A stretch of DNA of 64,000 nt from Jiangella mangrovi (GTDB taxonomy: Bacteria; Actinomycetota; Actinomycetes; Jiangellales; Jiangellaceae): contig NZ_JACHMM010000001.1 in NCBI RefSeq assembly GCF_014204975.1, positions 1,054,001 to 1,118,000 on the forward strand, given 5' to 3'. Shown here piece after piece: positions 53,130-61,045 of the stretch (position 1 is the first letter of the stretch; each line of letters opens with the position of its first letter). A program made the translations under genes and the position numbers. The notes under the pieces are model-generated. The model was not told the DNA's origin. It saw only the letters and a program-made list of their open reading frames with translations, and did no database searches.

Positions 53130-53519
53130 TCACTGGGCGGGCGTGTTCGCGTAGGCGGCGATCTGCCAGCGACCGTCGCGCCGGAGCAGGACCCAGGTGG
53201 CCAGCACCGCGCGTTCGGCGGGCAGCTCGGTCTCGCCGGCGAACAGGATCCCGGCCCGGCTGACGACGATCGCGGTGTCGCCGTCGACGCGGACGTCCTG
53301 CGGGGTGTCGACGCCCTGCGAGCCTCGCAGCGGGCCGGCGAACCCGGCGGCCATGTGGTCGCGGACCGCGGCCCGGCCCTGGTGGAATACCCCGCGCATC
53401 GCCACGGTCGCGTCCTCGGCGTAGGGCGCCGCGAACGCGTCGGCGTCGCCGGCCGCCCAGGCGGTGCAGATCTGGTCGAGGACGGCTTGGACATCGGTCT
53501 CGGTGGGTCGTGCTGTCAC
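53130..53519 (-). CDS. SgcJ/EcaC-type NTF2-fold protein
   Basis: 129 aa from GTG 53519, which overlaps the MFS stop (GTGA). [40 protein letters not shown] and [12 protein letters not shown] match the DUF4440/SgcJ branch of the SnoaL/NTF2 superfamily. Members bind small hydrophobic molecules or act as isomerase-like enzymes; no function can be assigned. It lies between the MFS exporter and the sigma pseudogene, 13 bp before the latter's start, so it belonged to the same operon. Confidence 0.82.
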   Translation of the reverse strand: MTARPTETDVQAVLDQICTAWAAGDADAFAAPYAEDATVAMRGVFHQGRAAVRDHMAAGFAGPLRGSQGVDTPQDVRVDGDTAIVVSRAGILFAGETELPAERAVLATWVLLRRDGRWQIAAYANTPAQ

Positions 53520-54916
53520 CGGGGTGTACCGGCGAGCGGCCGCGAACTCATCGGCGTCTCCGCGGGCGACTCTACGGAGCGCCCCGTCCGGCCGTGCGGC
53601 AGGGCGAGCGCGGCCAGCGCCCCCAGGCCGACCACACCCGCGCCGGCCAGCACCGCGACGCCGGCGGCGTCGACGTAGCCCGACGGCGTCAGCTCGCCGC
53701 CCGCGCCGGTGAAGACCGCCGTCAGCACGGCGATGCCCAGCGCGACGCCGACCTCGCGCAGCGCGGAGTTGGTGCCGGACGCCTTCGCGTTGTCCTCGTC
53801 GCGGATGGTGGCGAGGACGGCGGTGGCGCTCGGCGCGATGACCAGGCCCATGCCCACACCGGCCAGCGCGAACGCGACCACGAGCCGCCCATAGCCGACG
53901 TCCTCGGTCATGACCAGCGCGATCCAGGTGAGCGCCACCGTGACGAAGACCAGCCCGGTCACGATCGGCAGCCGGGTCCCGAGCCGCGGCACCGCGAGTC
54001 CGGCCAGCGGCGCGACGACCATCGGGGCCATGGTCCACGGCATGGTCAGCACGCCGGCCTCGAGCGGGCTGTAGCCCTGCACGATCTGCAGGAACTGGAT
54101 GAGGATGAAGATCGCCCCGAAGATGCCGAAGCTGAAAAGCACGCCGACCACGTTGGCCACCGAGAAGCTCCGGTCGCGGAACAGGCCCAGCGACAGCAGC
54201 GGGTCCGGCGTGCGCCGCTCCCACGCCACGAACAGCCCGAGCAGTACGACGCCCGCCGTCAGCGTCGCCACGATCTGCGCGCTCCCCCAGCCCACCGACT
54301 CGGCCCGGACGATCCCGAAGACGAGCGCGAGCAGTCCAGTGCTGGCCAGCCCGACGCCGACGAGGTCGATGCGCACCCGGCGGCCGAACGACTCCGGCAG
54401 CACCGCCAGGACCAGCGGCAGCGACAGCAGGCCGATCGGTACGTTCAGCCAGAAGATCGCGTGCCAGCTCAGCCCCTCGACGACGGCGCCGCCGACCAGA
54501 GGGCCGAGGGCGACGCCGAGCCCCGTCACGCCGCCCCAGACACCGATCGCCACGGGCCGCAGCCGGGGCGCCACCGACGTCGACAGCAGCGTCAGCGACA
54601 ACGGCATCAGCGCCGCCGCGCTCGCGCCCTGCAGCGCCCGGGCCGCGATGAGCTGCCACGACTCCACGCTCAGCGCGCACAGCACCGACGACACCGTGAA
54701 CAGCGCCAGCCCGATCGCGAACACCCGCCGCCGGCCGAACCGGTCACCGAGCGCGACGGCGACGAGGATCAGCCCGGCGAACGCCAGGGTGTAGGCGTTG
54801 ACGAACCACTGCAGCTCCTCGATGGAGGCCTCGAACTCCCGCTGCAGCACCGGGAGCGCGCTGGTGACGACCAGGTTGTCCAGCGCCGCCATGAACATCG
54901 GCAGCGACGCCGCCAT
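53516..54916 (-). CDS. MFS drug exporter (DHA2/EmrB type), N-terminus probably truncated
   Basis: 466 aa, 14-helix drug:H+ antiporter. Motif A is LGDRFGRRRVFAIGLALFTV. ALQGASAAALMPLSL and GVWGGVTGLGVALGPLVGGA follow in the normal order. The reading begins MAASLPMFMAALDN, already inside TM1, so about 10-20 usual N-terminal residues are missing. The DNA just upstream encodes, on the other strand, the C-terminal part of a TetR repressor. A deletion seems to have removed the promoter, both 5' ends and the operator. Confidence 0.82.
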   Translation of the reverse strand: MAASLPMFMAALDNLVVTSALPVLQREFEASIEELQWFVNAYTLAFAGLILVAVALGDRFGRRRVFAIGLALFTVSSVLCALSVESWQLIAARALQGASAAALMPLSLTLLSTSVAPRLRPVAIGVWGGVTGLGVALGPLVGGAVVEGLSWHAIFWLNVPIGLLSLPLVLAVLPESFGRRVRIDLVGVGLASTGLLALVFGIVRAESVGWGSAQIVATLTAGVVLLGLFVAWERRTPDPLLSLGLFRDRSFSVANVVGVLFSFGIFGAIFILIQFLQIVQGYSPLEAGVLTMPWTMAPMVVAPLAGLAVPRLGTRLPIVTGLVFVTVALTWIALVMTEDVGYGRLVVAFALAGVGMGLVIAPSATAVLATIRDEDNAKASGTNSALREVGVALGIAVLTAVFTGAGGELTPSGYVDAAGVAVLAGAGVVGLGALAALALPHGRTGRSVESPAETPMSSRPLAGTPR

Positions 54917-55160
54917 CGGCCCGGTCGGGCGCGAGGGGTTCCTGACGATCTACCGGCTGCTCCGCGACGACGCCGGCCTCTCCCCCGACGAGGCCACTCG
55001 CTTCCTCGCCGAGGGGATGCTGATCAACACCGTGCTGGCGCTGCAACTGCAGGACTCGGGCGACCCGGACGCGCTGGAGCTGGTCACCCAGGCCTGCGGC
55101 GGCGACCTCGACCGGTTCCGCACGCTGGCCGCAGCTGCCGCCCCCACATCTATCCAATAA
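54905..55160 (+). pseudogene. C-terminal fragment of a TetR-family regulator
   Basis: About 85 residues in frame on the plus strand, GREGFLTIYRLLRDDAGLSP onward to the stop at 55158-55160, match the ligand-domain end of a TetR repressor (LLINTVLAL-type helix, then LELVTQACGGDLDRFRTL). The HTH half is absent; the sequence to the left is antisense to the start of the MFS gene. TetR genes normally lie divergent from such exporters, so this is the surviving end of the exporter's own repressor. Confidence 0.75.
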
Positions 55161-55218
55161 CCCAATATCCCGATACATTTCGGATCGTCAGGTCGGCGGT
55201 CACGAAAGGGTGCGGGCG

Positions 55219-56484
55219 ATGGGTCGAAGCGGCGTGGTCCTGGCCGGAACGATCACGGCGGCGGTGCTCGCGGCCGCGTTCTCCGCTCCACCATCGACGA
55301 CGGCGTCAGCCGCGGCCGGGCCCGTCCTCGCCGCCGCGCCGTCGCACAGCGAGCGGGTCATCTTCGACGGCGGCGGCGGTGAGGTGCTCAATGGGATCAC
55401 ATACCACTCGTTCCGGATCCCGGCGCTGATCCGCACCACCGAGGACACGCTGATCGCGTTCGCCGAGGGCAGGGCCGCGAACAACCAGGACTTCGGCAAC
55501 ATCAACCTGCTCTACAAGCGCTCCACCGACGACGGAGCCACCTGGTCGCGGCTGTCGGAGGTCGTCGGGGCCGGGCAGGGCACCTGGGGCAACCCGACCG
55601 CCGTCGTCGACCGCGAGACCGGGACGATCTGGCTCTTCATGAACCACCAGCCGGTCGGCTCGCACCCGGTGAACTCGTGGGACGACCGGCAGGTCTGGCT
55701 GTCATCGTCGACCGACGACGGCGTGAGCTGGAGCGACCCCGTCAACCTGTCGAGCACGCTGAAGCCGCGGACGCTGGCCGGCGGGCGCAGCTGGAACTGG
55801 GACGCGGTCGGGCCCGGCGTCGGCATCCAGACCACCGTGCGCAACCCGGGCCGGCTGGTGATCCCGGCCCAGCACCGCACCATCTACAGCGACGACCACG
55901 GCGAGACCTGGCAGGTCGACGTCATGGAGACGGCGTCGGGCGCGGCGATGGAGCAGACCGGCGAGTCGACGGTCCTCGAACTGGCCGACGGCCGGCTGTA
56001 CCGCAACGACCGGCCGACCTCGGGCGTCTGGGAGACCGGGAAACGGCGCTGGGTCTCGACGGGGAGCATCGGCGGCTCGTGGGCGCCGTTCGCGCCGGCG
56101 AGCTGCCTGCTCGATCCGCTCAACGAGGCGTCGACGATGCGCTACAACGCCGACGCCCCGGCCCGGCTCGCGTTCGTCAACTCCGCCAGCACCGAGACCC
56201 GGACCCGGATGCGGATCCGGATGAGCGAGGACGAGGGGCGCACGTGGAGCTACAGCCGGCCGTTCTCTGACGCACCGCTTCCGCTGGAGGGCGGCAACTA
56301 CCGCGAGGGCGGCTACTCGAGCATCGCGAAGACCGCCGACTACAACGTCGGCGCGTTGATCGAGGTCAACGAGAACACCGCGAGCAACTCCACGTCACAC
56401 CGCTCGATCGCGTTCCGCAAGGTGAACCTGCCGTGGATCCAGGCCGGCGTCCGCGAGCCGAGCTGCGCGGGCGGCATCTCATGA
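55219..56484 (+). CDS. Secreted exo-alpha-sialidase (GH33)
   Basis: 421 aa from ATG 55219; GAAAGG is 9-10 nt upstream, whereas GTG 55210 is too close. The signal peptide ends near residue 30. The FRIP motif (FRIPALIRT) supplies the substrate Arg. Four Asp boxes are visible: STDDGATW, STDDGVSW, SDDHGETW and SEDEGRTW, giving the six-bladed propeller. The nucleophile region with Tyr/Glu lies in GGYSSIAKTADYN. It releases terminal sialic acid from glycans. No sialate catabolic genes are nearby. Confidence 0.9.
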   Translation: MGRSGVVLAGTITAAVLAAAFSAPPSTTASAAAGPVLAAAPSHSERVIFDGGGGEVLNGITYHSFRIPALIRTTEDTLIAFAEGRAANNQDFGNINLLYKRSTDDGATWSRLSEVVGAGQGTWGNPTAVVDRETGTIWLFMNHQPVGSHPVNSWDDRQVWLSSSTDDGVSWSDPVNLSSTLKPRTLAGGRSWNWDAVGPGVGIQTTVRNPGRLVIPAQHRTIYSDDHGETWQVDVMETASGAAMEQTGESTVLELADGRLYRNDRPTSGVWETGKRRWVSTGSIGGSWAPFAPASCLLDPLNEASTMRYNADAPARLAFVNSASTETRTRMRIRMSEDEGRTWSYSRPFSDAPLPLEGGNYREGGYSSIAKTADYNVGALIEVNENTASNSTSHRSIAFRKVNLPWIQAGVREPSCAGGIS

Positions 56485-56531
56485 TCATCAATGATCCAAC
56501 CACCCAGAGGGGGTCGGATCATTGATGATCA
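56482..56531. repeat. Dispersed palindromic element C (GATCATC core)
   Basis: The perfect 16-bp arms are TGATCATCAATGATCC (56482-56497) and GGATCATTGATGATCA (56516-56531). The left arm begins with the sialidase stop codon. It lies between the convergent sialidase and LLM genes and shares the TGATCATC core with elements A and B, with a different inner loop. It may act as a terminator. Confidence 0.75.
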
Positions 56532-57415
56532 AGGGAACGAGGGTCAGAGCTTCGCGGCGACGGGGATGACGTCGGCGCCGATGCGCTCGAGGTCGTCGAG
56601 ACCCGGCAGCGACGGAGGCTGCCGATGACGACGTCGGCGCCCAGATCGGCGAGCCGGCCGAGCTCGTCGATCAGCCGCTGGGTGCCGTCGCCGTTCGTGC
56701 CGACGCCCATCGAGTGGTAGACGGTCTTGGTGATGTCGTCGTAGTCGCGGCCGACGTCCTCGCAGTGCCGGCGCAGCACGTCGAGCTTGTGCGGCAGCTC
56801 CGGGGTGTCGAAGAGGTTGCAGGCCTGGGCGTACTGCGCGACCAGCCGCAGCGTCTTCTTCTCACCGCCGCCGCCGACCATGATCGGCGGGTGCGGGCGG
56901 CTGAGCGCCTGCGGCGAGTTGAGCAGCCGCTCGGCCTTCGTGAAGCGGCCGTCGAACGGGCCGTCGTCGTCGGACCACATCTGCATGACGTAGTGCAGCG
57001 CCTCCTCGAGCCGCTCGAACCGCTCGGCGGTGGGCGGGAACGGGAAGCCCAGGCCGCGCGACTCCTCCTCGTTCCAGCCGGCGCCGATGCCGAGCATCGC
57101 GCGGCCGCCGGAGAGGACGTCGAGCGTGGTGACGGCCTTGGCGAGCAGGCCGGGCTCGCGGTACTGGATGCCGGTGATGAGGGTGAGCAGCGTCGCGCGC
57201 TCGGTGTGCGCGGCGAGGAAGCCGAGGGTGGTGTACGCCTCGAGCATGTCGTTCTCGGACGGGCCGACGCCGCGGATCTGGAAGAAGTGGTCCATGACCG
57301 CGAGGTACTCGAACCCGGCGCCGTCGGCGGTGCGGGCGATGGCCGCCAGCTCGCCGCCGAGCGCGGCCGGGCCGTTCGGCCAGGTGAAGTCTGGGATCTG
57401 CAGGCCGAGCTTCAT
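56519..57415 (-). CDS. LLM-class F420-dependent oxidoreductase with frameshifted C-terminus
   Basis: 298 aa from ATG 57415 (MKLGLQIPDFTWPNG). It is a TIM-barrel luciferase-like monooxygenase/F420 reductase: MDHFFQIRGVGPSENDMLEA, GGRAMLGIGAGWNEEESRGL and PPIMVGGGGEKKTLRLVAQY. Near 56610-56617 eight extra bases (CGACGGAG on plus) shift the frame. The expected ending LPGLDDLERIGADVIPVAAK-L, stop at 56544-56546, is replaced by about 30 Ser/Arg-rich residues that run into element C. The core is intact, so activity is possible. It is divergent from a TetR gene. Confidence 0.8.
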   Translation of the reverse strand: MKLGLQIPDFTWPNGPAALGGELAAIARTADGAGFEYLAVMDHFFQIRGVGPSENDMLEAYTTLGFLAAHTERATLLTLITGIQYREPGLLAKAVTTLDVLSGGRAMLGIGAGWNEEESRGLGFPFPPTAERFERLEEALHYVMQMWSDDDGPFDGRFTKAERLLNSPQALSRPHPPIMVGGGGEKKTLRLVAQYAQACNLFDTPELPHKLDVLRRHCEDVGRDYDDITKTVYHSMGVGTNGDGTQRLIDELGRLADLGADVVIGSLRRCRVSTTSSASAPTSSPSPRSSDPRSLDHQ

Positions 57416-57486
57416 GGCGTGGTGGTTCCTTCGCTGAGAGAGAGCCGGATGTGATGTGCTTCGTCGACGAGAAGCGATGGCGTAAA

Positions 57487-57528
57487 GTGGAGGGTGCCCT
57501 CCACATCACTATATGGAGGCACGCCTCC
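57487..57528. promoter_or_regulatory. Twin TetR-type operators
   Basis: GTGGAGGGTGCCCTCCAC (57487-57504) is an 18-bp palindrome. GGAGGCACGCCTCC (57515-57528) is a second one with the same GGAGG-N4-CCTCC core. Centres are 26 bp apart. They lie between the divergent LLM and TetR genes, with a TATAT stretch between them, and are the likely binding sites of that TetR protein. Confidence 0.75.
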
Positions 57529-57566
57529 GCTTGCAAGGGCTCTGATGGAAAGACGGGGACGACGGC

Positions 57567-58148
57567 ATGACCGACGCGGACGAGGCCACACCCGACGTCC
57601 TCGGGCGCCGGCCGATGCGCGCCGACGCCCGGCGCAACTACGAGAAGCTGCTCGCCGCGGCCCGCGAGGCGTTCGCCGAGGCCGGCATGGGCGCGTCGCT
57701 CGAGGACATCGCCCGCCGCGCCGGGGTCGGCATCGGCACGCTCTACCGGCACTTCCCCACCCGGCAGGACCTCTTCGAGGCCGTCTACGTCGACGAGGTC
57801 GAGGTGCTGTGCCGCGCGGCCGACGACGTGGCGGACCTCCCGCCGTGGGAGGCGCTCGCCGCCTGGCTGCGCCGGTTCGTCGGCTACACGGCGACCAAGC
57901 GGGCCATCGCCGAGGCCCTCAACCACCAGTCGACGGTGTTCGCCTCCGGCTGGAAGCTCGTCAACGCGGCCGGCGAGCCGCTGCTGCGCCGGGCCCAGGA
58001 GTCCGGCGACGCCCGGCCCGACGCCTCCTTCGACGACGTGATCCGGCTGGTCGGCGGCGTGACGATGTACCCGTTCGCCGACCCCGCGCAGCTCGAGCGC
58101 GTGCTGACCATGGCGCTCGACGGCGTCCGGGTGCGGCCTGGCGGCTGA
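57567..58148 (+). CDS. TetR-family transcriptional regulator
   Basis: 193 aa from ATG 57567. The N-terminal HTH is GASLEDIARRAGVGIGTLYR followed by HFPTRQDLFEAVY, the classical TetR signature. The C-terminal helices have LNHQSTVFASGWKLVNAAGE and resemble the SbtR-like C-terminal domain. It is divergent from the LLM oxidoreductase gene with two palindromic sites in between, so it probably represses both. Ligand unknown. Confidence 0.92.
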   Translation: MTDADEATPDVLGRRPMRADARRNYEKLLAAAREAFAEAGMGASLEDIARRAGVGIGTLYRHFPTRQDLFEAVYVDEVEVLCRAADDVADLPPWEALAAWLRRFVGYTATKRAIAEALNHQSTVFASGWKLVNAAGEPLLRRAQESGDARPDASFDDVIRLVGGVTMYPFADPAQLERVLTMALDGVRVRPGG

Positions 58149-58158
58149 CCCGGTCGCC

Positions 58159-58641
58159 CTAGCCCGTGGTCCGGTAGACGGCGGTGCCCTGCTGCTGGTC
58201 GGTGTGGGCGAGGCCGAAGCCGTCCTTCTCGAGCACCCGGATCGAGGCGGGGTTGGCCAATTCGACGCCGGCCCGGACGGCGTGAACCCCCGGTGCGGCG
58301 AGGGCGTGCGCCGTCAGCGCCCGGGTCGCCTCGGCGGCGTACCCACGGCCGCGCCGCGAGGCCAGGATGCCGTAGCCGATCTCGACGCTGCCGTCCGCCG
58401 GCGGCCAGAACAGGCCGATCGACCCCACCACCAGCCCGGTCTCGCGCTCGACGACGAGCCGGTGACCGTACGGGCCGAGCCAGCCGAGGTGGTCGGCGAG
58501 CAGGCCTGCGATCACCTGGTCGCCCTCGGCGGGGAAGTCCTCGGCCCACTGTGCCGAGCGGACCCCGTCGACGACGGCGGTGACATCGGCAGCGGTCCAC
58601 GAGCGCAGGACGAGACGGTCGGTGTGCAGAGCGGTGGTCAC
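58159..58641 (-). CDS. GNAT-family N-acetyltransferase (RimJ-like)
   Basis: 160 aa from GTG 58641, with TACGGT 8 nt upstream suggesting a leaderless message. TDRLVLRSWTAADVTAVVDG opens the RimJ/RimL subgroup. The acetyl-CoA loop is GILASRRGRGYAAEATRAL, followed by VELANPASIRVLEKDGF. The substrate may be a protein N-terminus, an amino acid or a drug; it is not readable. Confidence 0.9.
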   Translation of the reverse strand: MTTALHTDRLVLRSWTAADVTAVVDGVRSAQWAEDFPAEGDQVIAGLLADHLGWLGPYGHRLVVERETGLVVGSIGLFWPPADGSVEIGYGILASRRGRGYAAEATRALTAHALAAPGVHAVRAGVELANPASIRVLEKDGFGLAHTDQQQGTAVYRTTG

Positions 58642-58686
58642 GGGCGGCGACCGTAATCGTCCCGTCCGGCCGGCTTCAACGGGTTT

Positions 58687-59085
58687 TCAGCGCGGCTCGA
58701 TCTCGTCGAGGTAGGCCTGGGCGACTTTCTTCGGCGCGCGATCCAGCCAGGCCTCGACCATCAACTCGGTGAGCTCGGGCTCGTCGATGCGATCGAGGCG
58801 CACCAGCACCGCCGCGTAGCCGTCGAAGTGCGGCGTCGTGAAGAAGAGGTCCGGGTCGTCGGCGAGGATCGCCTCCTTGACGCCGAGGTCGGCGACCCAG
58901 ACGCCGAGGATCGGGCCGTCCGGGGCGGCGTCGCCGAGTGCGGCGAGGTCGGCCTTGCGCAGCGGCCGCTCCCACACGAACGTCTTGTCGCGGACCTTCC
59001 AGCTGCGCAGTCCGTCGCGCCCGGACTGCTCGTCGGCGTCCGGCAGGGCGGTCGCGATGCGGCTGACGTCGTCCCAGCTGCACAT
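58687..59085 (-). CDS. MmcQ/YjbR-family protein
   Basis: 132 aa. SWDDVSRIATALPDADEQSG, SWKVRDKTFVWERPL and TTPHFDGYAAVLVRLDRIDE fit the MmcQ/YjbR fold (DNA-binding-like, cyclic nucleotide-like double-psi fold). The family is widespread and its role unsettled. It starts MCSW from ATG 59085 and ends 45 bp before the GNAT gene on the same strand; the two may share a transcript. Confidence 0.87.
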   Translation of the reverse strand: MCSWDDVSRIATALPDADEQSGRDGLRSWKVRDKTFVWERPLRKADLAALGDAAPDGPILGVWVADLGVKEAILADDPDLFFTTPHFDGYAAVLVRLDRIDEPELTELMVEAWLDRAPKKVAQAYLDEIEPR

Positions 59086-59254
59086 GTGATCAACGGTAGA
59101 CCCGTCCGGGCGGGCGAACCAGGGGCCGTCCGGCCCACGGCGCCGTCAGCTTCCGCCGTCGCCGGTCGGCCGGGGGCGGCTGCCAGGGCGGGAGCGTCTA
59201 TGACGGCATCGGCTCGGACAGCTCGGGATCGGCCCGAACAAGGAGGGCGGGCCG

Positions 59255-59800
59255 TCAGGCGATCCGCCGCCAGAGGTCCGGATAGTCGACGACGAAGCCG
59301 TCGGCATCCACCGTCAGGTCGGCGGTGAATTCGCCGGACGAGTAGCGGTAGACGTCGTCGGCCAGCCGGACGTAGCGCTGATTCACCGCGTCGGACGTCA
59401 GGCCGCGGTCCACCTGCACGTAGATGATCCGCAGGTCCTCCGACGCCTCCCCCACCGCGAGGCCCAGGCGGCGGATCGGCAGCGTGTTGGTGAACGGCGT
59501 CAGCGCGACGTCGACCTCCACGCAGCCGGCTAGGTCGGCCCGCTCGGCGCCGTCGCCGTCGTACCAGCGGTCGCCGTCGCGCCGTTCCAGCACCAGGTCG
59601 GGCTCGCCGTTGGTCGCCAGCGTCAGCCGCCGCACGGCCCAGCCGGCGTCGGCCTCGATGCGGTAGGCGACCCGCGTCGGCCGGCCGTCCAGCGCGACGA
59701 TCACGCCGTCGGCCACCACGCCGTCGCCGCCGGCCCGCAGGATCAGGTGCTCGGTGGCCGGCCACTGCAGCGCCGACCACATCAGCTCGCGTCCCATCAT
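59255..59800 (-). CDS. Putative glycolipid-binding protein (PF06475-like)
   Basis: 181 aa from ATG 59800 (a second Met follows at once). MWSALQWPATEHLILRAGGD, GWAVRRLTLATNGEPDLVLE, DVALTPFTNTLPIRRLGL and QRYVRLADDVYRYSSGEFTA are characteristic of the putative glycolipid-binding family (structural homology to lipoprotein carriers). No signal peptide, so it is cytoplasmic. It is divergent from the CGNR protein gene across a 28-bp gap that contains a palindrome. Confidence 0.85.
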   Translation of the reverse strand: MMGRELMWSALQWPATEHLILRAGGDGVVADGVIVALDGRPTRVAYRIEADAGWAVRRLTLATNGEPDLVLERRDGDRWYDGDGAERADLAGCVEVDVALTPFTNTLPIRRLGLAVGEASEDLRIIYVQVDRGLTSDAVNQRYVRLADDVYRYSSGEFTADLTVDADGFVVDYPDLWRRIA

Positions 59801-59807
59801 GACGCTA

Positions 59808-59837
59808 GTTAACCACTAAACTGATTGGATGGTTAAC
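59808..59837. promoter_or_regulatory. Palindrome between the glycolipid-binding and CGNR genes
   Basis: GTTAACCA (59808-59815) and TGGTTAAC (59830-59837) form a perfect 8-bp inverted repeat across 14 bp. The right arm includes the CGNR start codon. TTAACT-like elements here could be -10 sites. It is probably the operator of the CGNR regulator. Confidence 0.55.
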
Positions 59838-60347
59838 GCTCAGGAGGCGCCGGGCGTTCTCGAGGACGTCCGCGAGCTGCTGAACAGCTGGCTGATCCCC
59901 AACGACACCCGGCAGCCCGACGACCGGTTCGACGCGTGGGCCGCCGCGCACGCCGTCACCGATCCGGCCGAGCGCGGCGCCGTCCGCGACCTGCGCGACG
60001 ACCTCCGCGCCGCCCTCGACGGCGGGGCGGAAGCCGACGCCGTCGTCAACCGGTGGATCGCCAGGGCCGGGCTGCAGCCGCGGGTCGAGGATGGCGCCGT
60101 CACGTACTGGCACGAGGGCGGCCCGGCCGGTGACCTGGTGGCCGCCGTCGTGACGGCGATGGCCGACGGCCGGTGGTCACGGCTGAAGACCTGCCCGGAC
60201 TGCCGCTGGGCGTTCTACGACCACACCCGCAACGGCAGCAAGCGCTGGTGCCTCATGACGGCGGGCGGTCCGGGCGGGCGGTCGTGCGGCAGCATCGCCA
60301 AGGTCCGCGCCCACCGGGCGCGTCAGGCCTCGGCGGACGCCGGGTAG
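59829..60347 (+). CDS. CGNR zinc-finger (ABATE-type) putative regulator
   Basis: 172 aa from ATG 59829. The N-terminal ABATE-like region (LEDVRELLNSWLIPNDTRQP) is followed by the C-terminal zinc finger: KTCPDCRWAFYDHTRNGSKR, then WC...SCGSIAKVRAHRAR, where SCGSIAKV is the CGNR-like variant. Such proteins are thought to be stress-related transcription regulators. The last 25 bp overlap the convergent SRPBCC gene. Confidence 0.87.
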   Translation: MVNAQEAPGVLEDVRELLNSWLIPNDTRQPDDRFDAWAAAHAVTDPAERGAVRDLRDDLRAALDGGAEADAVVNRWIARAGLQPRVEDGAVTYWHEGGPAGDLVAAVVTAMADGRWSRLKTCPDCRWAFYDHTRNGSKRWCLMTAGGPGGRSCGSIAKVRAHRARQASADAG

Positions 60348-61045
60348 CGCTCGCCCCACCAGGCGGCCCACCGGTCGTTCAGCTCGGCATACGCCTCGTC
60401 CAGCCCGTAGGTACTGAGCACTGCCATGGCGGTCCCGGCCGGCTTGTCGACGGTCGGCCCGGCGTACGCGACCACCAGAAGGCCGTCGCCCCAGGCGTCG
60501 ACCGTGACGCCGAGCTGGTTCTCCGAGCGGAACCAGACCTCGCCCTTGACGTCCTGCCCGGCCAGGGTCGCCTCGAACGCGCTGCCCGCCGGCTGGACGG
60601 CGACGCCGTCGAGCCCCAGTTCGGGCAGCAGCGGCGGCGCGCCGGCCGTGGTGCCGGCGAGGAACACGGTGCGACGGTGGCCGCCGGGCTGACGCTCGAG
60701 GAAGAAGCGCAGCTGGTGCATGAACGTCGTCCAGCCCTCGGTGATGTCGTCGTAGTAGGCGTCCCACTCGGGGCTGACCCCGCGCGGCGCCCTGGTCAGC
60801 GTGACCCGGGTGCCGTCGCCGTCGGGCTCGAGGACGATCTGGTCGCCCTCCTGGACGCCGAGCGTGCGGGCCGGCGCGTCCTCGACGAAGCTCTGGAAGT
60901 AGATGAGGTCGATCTCGGCGTCGAGGCCGGGGTCGTCCCAGCCGTGCCAGTGCCGGATCTTGTCCTTCTCGCGCAGCGCACGCCACACGTCGTCGACGGG
61001 TGCGGCGATGGTCACCTGGATCACGGGGCGTTCCTGGTCGGTCAT
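60323..61045 (-). CDS. SRPBCC (START/AHSA1-like) protein
   Basis: 240 aa. The fold is marked by VIQVTIAAPVDDVWRALREK, IRHWHGWDDPGLDAEIDLIY and a C-terminal helix ITEGWTTFMHQLRFFLERQ. An extra C-terminal region of about 100 residues follows the SRPBCC domain. These proteins bind hydrophobic ligands. Its ATG overlaps the ArsR stop (ATGA), the common ArsR-SRPBCC pair in which the regulator controls its partner. Confidence 0.87.
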   Translation of the reverse strand: MTDQERPVIQVTIAAPVDDVWRALREKDKIRHWHGWDDPGLDAEIDLIYFQSFVEDAPARTLGVQEGDQIVLEPDGDGTRVTLTRAPRGVSPEWDAYYDDITEGWTTFMHQLRFFLERQPGGHRRTVFLAGTTAGAPPLLPELGLDGVAVQPAGSAFEATLAGQDVKGEVWFRSENQLGVTVDAWGDGLLVVAYAGPTVDKPAGTAMAVLSTYGLDEAYAELNDRWAAWWGERYPASAEA

